From CAZHFW01 sp964531675 (lineage in GTDB: Bacteria; Planctomycetota; Phycisphaerae; Phycisphaerales; UBA1924): a DNA stretch of 41,347 nucleotides. This document shows positions 7,646 through 17,385 of the stretch, piece after piece (position 1 is the first letter of the stretch; each line of letters starts with the position of its first letter). The stretch is taken from assembly GCA_964531675.1 (NCBI GenBank), contig CAZHFW010000031.1, forward strand, positions 1 through 41,347. The letters run 5' to 3'. Made by a program: the position numbers and the translations under genes. The notes beneath the pieces are model-generated. The model had not been told where the DNA came from and did no database searches. It saw only the letters and a program-made list of their open reading frames with translations.

Positions 7646-10213
7646 TCATCCGTTCTCGACATCCCAGCCCTTGGTCAGCTTGCGGATGCGATCCGACAGT
7701 GATTCGGAGCTGATGCGCCCACCAAGCCTCTCGATGACCAGCGGCAAGCCGAGCGGCGTGGGCGATGTCGTTTCCCGGAAGAGCGGGCGGCTCTTGCCCA
7801 GACGCTCAAGGGTCCGAGCGAGACGGGACTGCTCGAACTGCCTCTGGATAACCTCCCGCCTTGCCTGTTCGAGCAGCAGGTTGTCCGGATCAAACTCGCG
7901 GAAGACGTCATAAAGCAGCGCCGCGGTCGAAAAGACCTGTCGCCCCGTCTTCCGTGCGCCCGGATACGACTGGTACACGAGTCCACTGACCCTCGCGACC
8001 TCGCGGAACTGCGCCTTGGCAAGATCGCTCACGTTGGCGCTCGCCAGGGCGTCTTCCGCCAGATCGCGCGTGCTGAAGAGTTCGGGTGTCACAAGGGTTT
8101 CGAACGCAAGATCATCCGCGGTGAGAAGCTCGAAGCCATAGTCGTTCGCCGCTGTCGAGAAGGTGGTCTTGACCTTGCGCGAAAGTCGCAGCGCCAGCAG
8201 GGCCGCCAGTCCGCCGTTCACCAGACGGCCCTCAAATGGATACACGAAGAGGTGCTTCCCTTCGCGGGTGCGCGTCTGCTCGATCAGGACGTCGTGACTC
8301 CCGGGCACGACGCTCATGCTCTGCTGCGCACGGATGATCGGGCTCGCAGCCTCCATCTCCGGGCCATTCAGCAAGCCGCGGGCCGCCAGCTCGAGCTCCT
8401 GTCGCACCGCTTCGGAGAGCGACTCGGAGATCGGTAGCCTCGTCCCGGCCCAGTGGGGCGTTCGCGTCGTGCGACCCTTGGCGGGACGAACCAAAGCGGC
8501 CAGATCCCGGATCCCGACATACTCCAGCACCCGTCCAGCGAACACGAACCGCTCACCGGGTTCCATCTGCGCGATGAAGTACTCCTCGATCGAGCCGAGC
8601 CTTTTGCCCGAGGTCATGCGCAGATCGAGCGTCATCTCCCCGGTGATCGTCCCGACGTTGAGCCGGTGCAGGGATGCCATCCGAGGCGTGCGGACGCGAT
8701 GCACCGCATCCGCTTCGCCGGTTTCCGGCGCGACCCGATGATGCTCCGGATACGCGCCGAGCGTCTTGCCCCCATCGCGCACAAGATGAAGGCACCAGTC
8801 GAACTCCTGCTGCGTGAGCTCCCGATACGAGTACGCTCGCCTGACTTCCGCGAAGAGCTCCGACGGCCGGAACCCATCTCCCAAGGAACATGTCACCAGG
8901 TGCTGGACCAGCACGTCCAGAGGCTTATCCATCGGGCGTCGCGACTCGATTTCCCCGCGTGCGATCGCGTCCCGGGCAGCCGCGACCTCCACAAGCTCCA
9001 GCCCGAACGTGGGCACGCACACGATGTGGCACGGCGCGCCGGGACGGTGGCTCGCCCTACCAGCCCGCTGGAGCAACCTCGCCAGCCCCTTGGGCGATCC
9101 GATCTGCATCACCCGCTCCACCGGGGCAAAGTCGACTCCCAGATCGAGCGAGCTTGTTGCGACCACGATCCGCGTGTTCCCAGACTTCAGCCCAGCCTCG
9201 AGCGCTTCCCGCGTCTTGCGGTCGATCGAGCCCTGATGCAGCCCGAGCACATCTTCCCATTCGGGCTTGCTCACGCGGATCGCCTGATACCAGAGCTCGG
9301 CCTGCGCTCGCGTGTTCAGGAAGACGAGCGTCGAGATTGCGGGGTCGAGCCATTCCAGCACCGCGGGCAACATGGTGAGCCCCATATGCCCCGCCCACGG
9401 AAGCCTTCCCTTTCCGGGGAGGAGTGTCTGGATCACCACGGGCCGTTCGATGCTCCCGCGCACGATGACCGGCTCCGCGTCCATCCCGACGGCGGCCCGG
9501 GCTGCCTCTTCCAGATTCTCCAGCGTCGCACTGAGCGCCCAAGTCCGCAGACCCGGCGCCAATCCGCGCATTCTCGCCAAGGCCAGCTCGGTCTGCGTCC
9601 CCCGCTTGGAGGAGAGCAGCTCGTGCCACTCGTCGATCACGACCGCCTGGCAACCTCCCAAAGCCTCCCGAGCGTTCTCTCGCGAGAGCATCAGCGTCAA
9701 TGACTCTGGCGTCGTGATCAGGACGTTTGGGAGTCGCTCCTGCTGACGACGGCGGATCGACTGGCTCGTGTCACCAGTCCGCGACTCCACACTCAACGGC
9801 AGCCCGAGTTCCTCTACCGGCCGCTTGATGGCAAGCTCGATGTCCCGCGCCACCGCCCGTAAGGGCGTGATGTACAACAGACGGAGCCCTGAAACCTTCC
9901 GCAGTCCACGCTCGCCCGACGCCTCGTCGATCAGCTCCGCCAAGGGCCCGAGCGTGGCGGCGTACGTCTTGCCCGCACCCGTCGGCACCTGCAGCAATCC
10001 CGACCTGCCGGCGCGATACGCCTCCCACGTCTGGCTCTGAAAGGGCCATGGCGTCCAGCCTTGCCGCTGGAACCAGGCACGCACCAGGTCGAGCCCCGAG
10101 CCTGATGAAACTCCCGCCGCGCGCGCCGCGACCGATGCGTCAGGGGCTCTCTTCGATCTGGACGCCACCGCTGATCCTCTCCCCTCACCCAGGATCCCGC
10201 TCCGCACGCGCAC
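7646..10213 (-). CDS. Lhr-like DEXH-box ATP-dependent helicase (ligase-associated DNA damage response type)
   Basis: An 855-residue superfamily 2 helicase. Visible are the Q-like motif GWTPWPFQSQTWEAY (52-66), Walker A PTGAGKT (77-83), the DEWH box (194-197), the ALSATLEN motif, and motif VI LLQRAGRASHRPGAP, followed by a long Lhr-type C-terminal region. The GWTPWPFQ and DEWHELLSSKRGTQTEL signatures match the family named ligase-associated DNA damage response DEXH helicase. Members of that family usually sit beside an ATP-dependent ligase and an exonuclease, neither of which is here. The start is GTG 10211-10213 with a GAGGCGGG ribosome site. It begins 27 bp after the DUF748 gene and is probably cotranscribed. 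It converges on the dockerin-like gene with 17 bp between. Confidence 0.88.
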   Translation of the reverse strand: MRVRSGILGEGRGSAVASRSKRAPDASVAARAAGVSSGSGLDLVRAWFQRQGWTPWPFQSQTWEAYRAGRSGLLQVPTGAGKTYAATLGPLAELIDEASGERGLRKVSGLRLLYITPLRAVARDIELAIKRPVEELGLPLSVESRTGDTSQSIRRRQQERLPNVLITTPESLTLMLSRENAREALGGCQAVVIDEWHELLSSKRGTQTELALARMRGLAPGLRTWALSATLENLEEAARAAVGMDAEPVIVRGSIERPVVIQTLLPGKGRLPWAGHMGLTMLPAVLEWLDPAISTLVFLNTRAQAELWYQAIRVSKPEWEDVLGLHQGSIDRKTREALEAGLKSGNTRIVVATSSLDLGVDFAPVERVMQIGSPKGLARLLQRAGRASHRPGAPCHIVCVPTFGLELVEVAAARDAIARGEIESRRPMDKPLDVLVQHLVTCSLGDGFRPSELFAEVRRAYSYRELTQQEFDWCLHLVRDGGKTLGAYPEHHRVAPETGEADAVHRVRTPRMASLHRLNVGTITGEMTLDLRMTSGKRLGSIEEYFIAQMEPGERFVFAGRVLEYVGIRDLAALVRPAKGRTTRTPHWAGTRLPISESLSEAVRQELELAARGLLNGPEMEAASPIIRAQQSMSVVPGSHDVLIEQTRTREGKHLFVYPFEGRLVNGGLAALLALRLSRKVKTTFSTAANDYGFELLTADDLAFETLVTPELFSTRDLAEDALASANVSDLAKAQFREVARVSGLVYQSYPGARKTGRQVFSTAALLYDVFREFDPDNLLLEQARREVIQRQFEQSRLARTLERLGKSRPLFRETTSPTPLGLPLVIERLGGRISSESLSDRIRKLTKGWDVENG

Positions 10214-10240
10214 GATCCCGCCTCGGCTGATTCACAACTG

Positions 10241-13200
10241 CTACTTCACGCCAAACTCGACCTTGGGCTTGTCTGCGATCAGCTTCTCGCCCGCATCAGC
10301 CGACACACCCACGCGCTCGGCGGGAATCCCGTTGTCCTTGACAAGCACCGCGACCACCGCCTCCGCCCGCCTCTTGGCCAGACTCACGAAGCGATCAACC
10401 GGCACTTCGATCCCGGTCAGCAGGTCCTTCTCCATCTGCTCAAAGCTGGTCGGCCCCTCCGCGGGCGCTGCCCCCTCGGGCTTGGCGGCGCGCTGACGCT
10501 CCTTCCACTCCGCCTCCACCGCGCTCTTGTAGAGCTTGTCGTCGATCTTCTCGATGTAGGGCGTGCCGACCTGCACGCGCTTGAGCATCTGCTCGCGCAG
10601 AATGATCTTGCACAGCCCGGGCGTATCCGCCTCCACGTTGTACCGGCCTCCCGCCTCGAGCGTGATCGATGGACGTTCCTTCATGGCCTTGGCCATGATG
10701 TCGATGTTTGACAGAGCGTCCGCCGCGATCTGAGCCGAGCCCGGCTCGAAGGCCACCATCGACAGGTCCTGACCCTCGGCGGCGCCAAAGAGCGCGCCCA
10801 GGATCTGGAAGGGAGCGGTCGCAGCCTTGAAGATCAAGTTGAAGAACGCGTCCCACACCAGCCCGACGATGCTGAAGTTGGGGTCGGTCACCTTGCCAGA
10901 CAGCGGGATCTTCCCGGCGACCTTGTCGTTGCCATCGCGGAGCAGATCCAGACCCATCTTGATCGGAACATCCGGCGCATCGGGACTCTTGGTCGCGTCT
11001 CCAAGGTGGAACTGATCGAGCGCGAAGTCGAGCGTGCCCGTCAGCTTGCCGTCCTCGATCTTGATCGGGATCGTCGAGTTCACACGCCCGCGATCAACGA
11101 GGTATCCCACGTACCGGCCGACGAACGGATCAAAGGGCTTGGCGGGCACTCCCGAGACGTTCACCTGAACATCAAGCACCGGTGAGGCCCGGAACAGATC
11201 CGCCTTGCCCGTGAGCTTGAACGCGCCGGAGCTCTGGACTTTCGAGCTGACCTGCAGCTCCGCCACGGTCTGCCCATCCGTCGAGAGAGACGATGCCTTG
11301 ACCTCGATCTGCTCCACGGCCAGCTCGGTCTTGGACTCGGGGCGATCATCCCCGACCCGGATCGCGCCACCGGTCACGTTCACATCCTGGATCTTCGCCG
11401 ACCACCCGAGCTTCTGGACCAGCGCATGGACCGGATTCTCCCAGGTCTTCCCGGCATCCTTGGGAGCGTCTTTCCCGTCCTTCTTGGCAAGCTTCCCCTG
11501 GCCTGGCGCAGGCAGCATCGGGAACGTTGCTCCAAGTTCAGGACCCTCGGCGGCGACGCTCTGCAGCTCGATCGACTTGGACGACGTGTCGAGCTTGACG
11601 CCGGTCACCTCGCCCTTCCCCAGCGCGATCGAGGACTTGTAGAGCTCCGGCGCACCGGCCTGGAATCCGCTCACATCCGCGCGCCCCGCGAACTGGATCG
11701 CCGGCGTCGCGCCAGTCTTGGCGTCGACGCTGAGCTGCCCATCCGAGGCCGCTTGCCCGACCTTCAGCGAAACCGGGCCCTGCACCCGCGCCGCCACGTC
11801 GAGCCCGCCGACGCCGGCGGTTCCCGACCAGTCAAGCTTGGCGCCCTCGGGAGCCACCAACACGCTCGCCTTGCCATTGGCTTCGAGCTTGGCTGCGGCG
11901 AATCGATCGAGCTCCGCGATCGGCGTCCCAAGCCGCGTTCCACCAAGTTCCGCCTTTCCATCCCACTTGAGCCCACGGAAGTTCAGATTGGACACGTCCA
12001 GCTCGGCCGCACCATCCAGCGCGACCGTATCCACGCCCGCGACTTCCGCTCCGCCCGAGGGATGCGTGAGCTTCGTGGACTCAAGCTTGACCACGCCCTT
12101 CCAGCTCACCACACCTGCTTCGAGGATCGAGAGGTCGACCGACAGGTCGCCATCGACGCTCGCCAGCGCGGAGGTGAGTGAGGCCGCAGGCAGAGGCTCG
12201 GGCAACGTCGCGGGCCCCCAGCCGCCCGCGGGCGCGAGGTTGAACTTCTCGGTCTTGGCTCGGGCATGGGCGCGCCGATCAAACGGCTCGATGACGCCTT
12301 CGCCCCAGACCTTGCCGCCCTCCTTCACATCCACAACGAGCTTGAACGGCGTCTTGAATCGCTCATGACTCCGCACGGGCCCCGCCTGGACCGCGATGTT
12401 CTGGAACTCGTACGCGACCGGCCTGACCACGCCCACATCCGACACGCGCAGCGTCGTGTTCGCGATCTTGATCGACTCCACCGCAAGGTTCCACTCCCCC
12501 ACCGCATCCTCGGCGATCTGAAGCAGCGCCGTCGAGACCTGCTGGATCGGGTAAGGAATGGTCGCGGGATCGACGCGCTCGCCCGACTTCACCGCCGCAC
12601 CGGTCGTCGCGGGCTCGAGCCTGGTGATGGAAATCACGCCATCGGCGCCGCGATCGGCCGCGAGCAGGCCCCCATCGATATCCAGGTTCCCGACGCGGAT
12701 CACGCGTTTGTCCAGATCGATCGTCGTGTCGGAGATCCCCGCGACCTTGGCCGCCAGCACGGGCTTGCCATCCAGTTCAACACCGAGATTCTCGATCTGA
12801 CCCTTGACCACCTTGGCCTGGAGCACGCGATTGGCGCCGATGGGCGCCACGTCGTACTCAACCTCGGCGGTGAGCTTGCCGGAGACGAGCTTGCCCTGCG
12901 TTCGGGTCTCCAGATAAGGCATCAGCTTGGAAAGGTCGAGCCCGCCGATCTGGATCTTCCCCTTGGACGTCAAGGGATTGACGAAGAACGATCCGCCCCA
13001 CTCGAGGCTCTCCCCGTTGGTCGACACGGCGCGGAGCGAGTGCGGATTCTCGTTCTCAGGCCGGGTGTCCAGCTCGTTGAGATCGAAGTTCAGGTCACGC
13101 CATTCCGTGATGAACGGCGTCGGCGTCGACTGGTCCTCAAAGAAGATGTCCGCCTTGAGCACGCCGAGGCGGTGCACGACCAGTCTCGGGATCTCCTTGA

Positions 13201-13690
13201 TCGGCTCAGATGATCCCGACATCATCGGACGCACGATCTCGACCAGGTTGATCTCGCCCTGCTTGCTGATCCGGCCGTTCACTTCCGGAGAATCAACGAC
13301 CGCCTTGTCGAAGTGCCATCCCCGCTTGAACAGCGTGTCCCAGAGCATGAACCCGCCGTCGAAACGGTCAAACCCGGCGACCTTCACGCCACCTTTGTCC
13401 GCCAGGGTCACGCCCTCGAGGGTCAGCGAGAGCTTGAAGGGATTGCAACGGAACTTCTCGACGCTGACCGCGCCCGCGAGCCGCTTGTTGAGCTTCGGGA
13501 TCCCGACGTGCCTGAGCAGAAGAGGCACACCCGCAAAGCCTCCCAGCGCGTAGAGCGAGACCGGGAGGAACACCCACCAGAAGAAGCGACGAACCCACTT
13601 TTCGCGCGGCGTTCTGATCGGCTTGGCCTTGGCCTCCGAAGGCTTGGCCTGCTCATCACCCGACTTCCGCTTTGCACCTTTCCCAGCCAT
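10241..13690 (-). CDS. DUF748/AsmA-like envelope protein
   Basis: A 1149-residue protein with a positively charged Lys-rich N-terminus, one membrane segment near residues 37-60 (RRFFWWVFLPVSLYALGGF), then a very long repetitive beta-rich periplasmic part (VSVEKFRCNPFKLSLTLEGVTL, PEVNGRISKQGEINL). Near the C-terminus there is an OmpA-like stretch (MVAFEPGSAQIAADALSNI). These are DUF748 features, related to the AsmA/TamB superfamily thought to form lipid-conducting bridges between membranes. The ATG at 13690 is preferred because GGAGGG lies 7-8 nt upstream; an in-frame TTG at 13708 overlaps that site. A TATGCT about 25 nt upstream may be its -10. The adjacent helicase gives no functional hint. 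Confidence 0.85.
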   Translation of the reverse strand: MAGKGAKRKSGDEQAKPSEAKAKPIRTPREKWVRRFFWWVFLPVSLYALGGFAGVPLLLRHVGIPKLNKRLAGAVSVEKFRCNPFKLSLTLEGVTLADKGGVKVAGFDRFDGGFMLWDTLFKRGWHFDKAVVDSPEVNGRISKQGEINLVEIVRPMMSGSSEPIKEIPRLVVHRLGVLKADIFFEDQSTPTPFITEWRDLNFDLNELDTRPENENPHSLRAVSTNGESLEWGGSFFVNPLTSKGKIQIGGLDLSKLMPYLETRTQGKLVSGKLTAEVEYDVAPIGANRVLQAKVVKGQIENLGVELDGKPVLAAKVAGISDTTIDLDKRVIRVGNLDIDGGLLAADRGADGVISITRLEPATTGAAVKSGERVDPATIPYPIQQVSTALLQIAEDAVGEWNLAVESIKIANTTLRVSDVGVVRPVAYEFQNIAVQAGPVRSHERFKTPFKLVVDVKEGGKVWGEGVIEPFDRRAHARAKTEKFNLAPAGGWGPATLPEPLPAASLTSALASVDGDLSVDLSILEAGVVSWKGVVKLESTKLTHPSGGAEVAGVDTVALDGAAELDVSNLNFRGLKWDGKAELGGTRLGTPIAELDRFAAAKLEANGKASVLVAPEGAKLDWSGTAGVGGLDVAARVQGPVSLKVGQAASDGQLSVDAKTGATPAIQFAGRADVSGFQAGAPELYKSSIALGKGEVTGVKLDTSSKSIELQSVAAEGPELGATFPMLPAPGQGKLAKKDGKDAPKDAGKTWENPVHALVQKLGWSAKIQDVNVTGGAIRVGDDRPESKTELAVEQIEVKASSLSTDGQTVAELQVSSKVQSSGAFKLTGKADLFRASPVLDVQVNVSGVPAKPFDPFVGRYVGYLVDRGRVNSTIPIKIEDGKLTGTLDFALDQFHLGDATKSPDAPDVPIKMGLDLLRDGNDKVAGKIPLSGKVTDPNFSIVGLVWDAFFNLIFKAATAPFQILGALFGAAEGQDLSMVAFEPGSAQIAADALSNIDIMAKAMKERPSITLEAGGRYNVEADTPGLCKIILREQMLKRVQVGTPYIEKIDDKLYKSAVEAEWKERQRAAKPEGAAPAEGPTSFEQMEKDLLTGIEVPVDRFVSLAKRRAEAVVAVLVKDNGIPAERVGVSADAGEKLIADKPKVEFGVK

Positions 13691-13785
13691 GACTGTGCCC
13701 TCCGACAAGCAGGCACAGCATAGCCGGACAGGGCCGCCTCACCGGGTCCCCACGGGATCACGCGCCGCGTCCCTCAACCGCTCCG

Positions 13786-14889
13786 TTACGAGGCCAGCGC
13801 GGGATAGTCCGTGTATCCCTTGGCGCCGCCGCCGTAGAACGTGGAAGGATCGGGGGTGTTGAGCTCGGCCCCTCGGCGGAACCGTTCAGGCAGATCCGGA
13901 TTCGCGATGAACGCCGTGCCGAACGCCACCGCGTCGGCCCAGCCTTCACGCACGTACCGATCCGCCTTCTCACGCGTGAAGCCCGAGTTCGTGAGCAGCA
14001 CGCCCTTGAAGAGCGGCCGGAAGAAGCTCACCGGGATGGGCTCATAGGCGGGGTTGGCATCCTTCCCGTGGCGCAGATCCGCTTCCATGGCCTCCATGAT
14101 GTGCAGATACGCCAGGCCGCGCGTGCCGAGCGCTCGCACCACGTACCCGAAGGTGGCCTTGGGATCACGATCGCTCATGTCATTGAACGTGCCGCTCGGC
14201 GAAAGGCGGACACCGACGCGATCGGCGCCCCAGACCTTCACGAGCTGATCCGTCGCTTCCAGCATGAAGCGTGCGCGTCCCTCGATCCCGCCGCCGTACT
14301 CATCGGTCCGCCGGTTCACGCCATCGCGGAGGAACTGATCGGGCAGATACCCGTTGGCGCCGTGGAGCTCCACGCCGTCGAACCCGGCCTTGAGCGCGTT
14401 CTCCGCGGCCTTTCGATAGTCCGCCATGGTCGCGTTGATCTGATCGATCGTCATGGCCCTGGGCGTCGGGTGGGGCTGCTGCGAAAAGTCCGGGAGCGTG
14501 CAGTTCCCCGACTTGGCGACCGCGGAAGACGAGAACGGCGCCAGTCCGTCGGGCTGATACGCGTTGTGCGAGGAACGCCCGACGTGCCAGAGCTGCGCAA
14601 AGATCCGTCCGCCCCGGTCGTGCACCGCCCGCGTCACGAGCTTCCAGCCCTCCACCTGCGCGTCCGAGTGCATGCCCGGCGTCGCGGGATAGCCACGCCC
14701 CCCGGGCGTGATCTGCGTCGCCTCGGAGATGATGAGCCCCGCGGAGGCACGCTGCGCGTAGTACTCGGCGTTGATCGGCTGCGGGACGTCACCCGCGCCC
14801 GCCCGGCAGCGCGTGAGTGGCGCCATGAAGACGCGGTTGGGAAGGGTGTAGGGGCCAACCTTGATGGACGACAGAATATCGATGCTCAT
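13786..14889 (-). CDS. Old yellow enzyme family alkene reductase (NemA-like)
   Basis: A 367-residue FMN-dependent TIM barrel. It shows PNRVFMAPLTRCRA (17-30), AQLWHVGRSSH (98-108) and the substrate-site triad H176, N179 and Y181 in ELHGANGYLPDQFL, followed by NRRTDEYGG. Members use NADPH to reduce alpha,beta-unsaturated carbonyls, nitroesters or nitroalkenes; the natural substrate is unknown. The ATG at 14887-14889 has no Shine-Dalgarno; instead TAAAAT ends 6 nt upstream, with GGGACA 17 bp further, indicating a leaderless mRNA. It is transcribed alone: the upstream cyclophilin-type gene has its own terminator. Confidence 0.93.
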   Translation of the reverse strand: MSIDILSSIKVGPYTLPNRVFMAPLTRCRAGAGDVPQPINAEYYAQRASAGLIISEATQITPGGRGYPATPGMHSDAQVEGWKLVTRAVHDRGGRIFAQLWHVGRSSHNAYQPDGLAPFSSSAVAKSGNCTLPDFSQQPHPTPRAMTIDQINATMADYRKAAENALKAGFDGVELHGANGYLPDQFLRDGVNRRTDEYGGGIEGRARFMLEATDQLVKVWGADRVGVRLSPSGTFNDMSDRDPKATFGYVVRALGTRGLAYLHIMEAMEADLRHGKDANPAYEPIPVSFFRPLFKGVLLTNSGFTREKADRYVREGWADAVAFGTAFIANPDLPERFRRGAELNTPDPSTFYGGGAKGYTDYPALAS

Positions 14890-14895
14890 CGAAGT

Positions 14896-14924
14896 ATTTT
14901 AGACCCGGTCCGGGCCGGTGTCCC
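14896..14924 (-). promoter_or_regulatory. Leaderless promoter of the old yellow enzyme gene (GGGACA, 17 bp, TAAAAT)
   Basis: -10 TAAAAT (minus, 14896-14901) matches TATAAT at 5 of 6 bases. A 17-bp spacer leads to GGGACA at 14919-14924. The hexamer ends 6 nt before the ATG, so transcription should start at the start codon. Confidence 0.6.
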
Positions 14925-14931
14925 GCCAATG

Positions 14932-14960
14932 AAAAAGGGCCCTCCCCGGGGAAGGCCCTT
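14932..14960 (-). terminator. Intrinsic terminator after the cyclophilin-type gene
   Basis: The inverted repeat AAGGGCC...GGCCCTT (14935-14960, with an inner CCCC/GGGG) is followed on the minus strand by a run of T (complement of 14932-14936). It lies 24 bp past the stop at 14984 and shields the next gene. Confidence 0.75.
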
Positions 14961-14983
14961 GCGTGCGTCCAAGCAATCCCGAC

Positions 14984-17143
14984 TCAGCTCAGGGCGCTGG
15001 CCGTGATGTCCTGCGCCGTCCAGACGTCCGGCGCGCTGGCCTGCCAGCGGTAGCGGAAGACCGTGCCGGTGTCGGTGGTGCCGATGATGTGCGTCGTCCC
15101 CTGCGCGGAGGTGACGCCGGTCAGGCGGCCCGCCGGGCTGAGGGTCGTATTGACCAGATCGGTGCTGTAGTTCCAGTTGGTGAGGCCCGGAGCCCACCAG
15201 TAGATGGAGAGCTTGCCTTCGGCGGACTTGCCCGCGATGTTCAGGCCGCCCCACGGCGCGACATAGCTGCTCAGCTGCCCGCCGGTGAGCTTCGGGAAGC
15301 TGAAGAGCGTGGTCAGATTGCTGTTGCGCCAGTCGCCGCCGAACTCGGGGACCCACCAGGTGGTGGTCACGTCGCCGTTCACGTCGATGCCGGCGATGTT
15401 GATGCCGCCCCAGGAGGTCAGGTACGCCGTAAGGCCGCTGACGAGCTTGGGCGCGCCGGTGATGCTGCTCAGATTGGACGCGGACCAGTTGGTGAGGCCC
15501 GGAGCCCACCACACGGTGTAGATGTTGCCGTCGGGATCAAGACCCGCGATGTTCAGGCCGTTCCAGGTCGTGACGTAGGAGATCAGATTGCCCACGAACG
15601 CCGGGGTGGCGATGCTCTGGGGCGCCAGATCCTGGGTGGACAGGTTGCGGAACTCCCAGACCGCGGTGCCGGTCGAGCGGTTCTGGCGGTACACGACCAC
15701 CTCGCCGCTCTGATTCAGACCCGCGATGTACACCAGGTTGTCGGTGGTCGTGAAGACCGTGATCTCGCTGGTGATCTTGGTGGCGCCGCTGAGCGTCGTG
15801 GTCAGGTTCGTAAACGTCCAGGCGCCGTTGGCGTCGCGCTGGAACAGGATCAGGCCGGCCGCGGAAGGCGTCGCAGCATTGGCGAGCCCGCTCACCGGGT
15901 CGTACCACGCCTCGACTTCCTTGAGCGGAGCGGGCGACCCGCTGGCCGCCTGAATGTCCGTCGCGGTCCACTTGGCGGTCGCGGTGTTGTCCGCGGGCGT
16001 GAGCACGACCGCGCGGCCGACCGCGTTGATCATGCCCAGGATGTTCGCGTCGGTCGTGGGGTTGGCCGCCACGCTGACCGGATTGCCCGCGATCGTCGAG
16101 GGCGTGGGCGAGAGCGTCGCGACCGACGGCGCCGTCGCGTTGTTGTCGTCGATGATCTCGGCGATCTGATTGGTCGCGTCCGTCTGGACGTAGATGTTGT
16201 AGTTGCCCGGGAGCAGGTTCGGATCGAACGGGATGCTGACCTGCGCCTGGCGGTTCACCTCGCCCCCAGCAGCCAGCGGGCCCGCGGAGTACGCGAAGTC
16301 GCCCAGGTTGATGTCGTCGGAGTCGCCGACGATGTTGTTCTTCGAGAGGATGATCCGGTCCGTCCAGGACGAGTTCACCGCGGCGCTGCCCGCGTTCTTG
16401 ATCGTCCAGGTCACGTCCACGTTCTGGCCAGGGACGATCTTGGCGCCCGCGGAGAAGGACGAAACCGTCAGCTCGGCGCCCGTCACAACAGACGCGGAGA
16501 TGATCTTCACCAGATCCGCGTCCGGGATCCCGTTGCCCGTGAACGTCTCACGCACCGGAAGCTGGGTGAACGTGCCGCCGGCGTTGATCACCTGCAGGCC
16601 GTACATCTTCAGGACGACGTCCCAGCCCGACACCACGGCGCCGAAGACCGCGTAGCCCGCGCTGGTGGGCAGGTTCGGATCAAAGTACGTGTTGTCGCCC
16701 ATGTTGAAGTAGAACTGGCTCGTGCCCGAGTTCGGGTCCGAAGTCCGGGCCAGTCCGACGGTCCGGAGCAGGTTGGACCCGCCGGTCGTCTCGAGATTCA
16801 CCGGCGCCTTGGTCGTGATCTGCGTCGGTGTGTTGCCGTTGTTGGGCTTGAACCCGCCGCCTTGCAGCACGCGGTTGGAGCTGTCCGATCGGTGGAAGAT
16901 CGTGCCGTTGTAGCTCCCGTCATTGACATAGCTCAGCACGTTGGCGACCGTGAGCGGCGCCAGGCTGTCACGCATCTGGATCAGGACCTTGCCGTAGTCC
17001 GTGTTCAGCAGGACCAGCGTGTCGCCGGCCATCATCTGCCGCGACTCGAGCGGCTCGAAGTTCGACGGCTGCCCCGCCGACTCCGCGACCCGCTCAGCCT
17101 TGCGATTGCGCACCCCGAACACTCGATCAAAAAGACGCGTCAT
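14984..17143 (-). CDS. Exported cyclophilin-type peptidyl-prolyl isomerase with CARDB and WW-repeat domain
   Basis: A 719-residue multidomain protein. The N-terminus carries the planctomycete LEPR-like export motif FEPLESRQMMAG (29-40). Residues about 42-205 are a cyclophilin domain (YGKVLIQMRDSLAPLTVANV, GTIFHRSD, GTSQFYFNMGDN). Residues about 225-340 are a CARDB-like domain (GAKIVPGQNVDVTWTIKNAG, GNYNIYVQTD). The rest holds roughly 45-55-residue repeats with WWAPGLTNW, WWVPEFGGDW and WGGLNIAG motifs, suggesting a beta-propeller, perhaps carbohydrate-binding (inference). The ATG at 17143 has GAGGAG 9 nt upstream, preferred over the ATG 30 bp earlier. The cyclophilin part probably folds exported proteins. 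It is transcribed alone. Confidence 0.83.
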   Translation of the reverse strand: MTRLFDRVFGVRNRKAERVAESAGQPSNFEPLESRQMMAGDTLVLLNTDYGKVLIQMRDSLAPLTVANVLSYVNDGSYNGTIFHRSDSSNRVLQGGGFKPNNGNTPTQITTKAPVNLETTGGSNLLRTVGLARTSDPNSGTSQFYFNMGDNTYFDPNLPTSAGYAVFGAVVSGWDVVLKMYGLQVINAGGTFTQLPVRETFTGNGIPDADLVKIISASVVTGAELTVSSFSAGAKIVPGQNVDVTWTIKNAGSAAVNSSWTDRIILSKNNIVGDSDDINLGDFAYSAGPLAAGGEVNRQAQVSIPFDPNLLPGNYNIYVQTDATNQIAEIIDDNNATAPSVATLSPTPSTIAGNPVSVAANPTTDANILGMINAVGRAVVLTPADNTATAKWTATDIQAASGSPAPLKEVEAWYDPVSGLANAATPSAAGLILFQRDANGAWTFTNLTTTLSGATKITSEITVFTTTDNLVYIAGLNQSGEVVVYRQNRSTGTAVWEFRNLSTQDLAPQSIATPAFVGNLISYVTTWNGLNIAGLDPDGNIYTVWWAPGLTNWSASNLSSITGAPKLVSGLTAYLTSWGGINIAGIDVNGDVTTTWWVPEFGGDWRNSNLTTLFSFPKLTGGQLSSYVAPWGGLNIAGKSAEGKLSIYWWAPGLTNWNYSTDLVNTTLSPAGRLTGVTSAQGTTHIIGTTDTGTVFRYRWQASAPDVWTAQDITASALS

Positions 17144-17272
17144 GGAGACTGCTCCTCTGCACACCACATTCAAGACCCGCAGCCAACCGGATTTCCGGAG
17201 CCGACGGGCGCTTTCCCGCTCCTTGAGGGGGGAGGGGATGACCGGAAACAGTACGAACGAACCCCTCCATCG

Positions 17273-17302
17273 GCTCTAGGGCTCTCAAAACTTCCTCGAC
17301 AA
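17273..17302 (-). promoter_or_regulatory. Weak promoter candidate for the cyclophilin-type gene
   Basis: Minus strand TTGTCG (17297-17302), an 18-bp spacer and TAGAGC (17273-17278). This would give a leader of about 120 nt. The -10 match is poor. Confidence 0.25.
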
Positions 17303-17340
17303 CCGCCCGGAGGGGGGCTGTCCTGCTCGTTTCGCGGGTC

Positions 17341-17385
17341 AAAACGAAAAAGGCAGTTGCCGGAACCTGTGGCCCGACAACTGCC
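17341..17385 (-). terminator. Intrinsic terminator on the minus strand in a gene-free interval
   Basis: GGCAGTTG (17352-17359) pairs perfectly with CAACTGCC (17378-17385). Reading the minus strand, the stem is followed by TTTTTCGTTTT. No annotated gene ends here; the nearest upstream gene already has its own terminator at 17551-17588. Confidence 0.65.
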
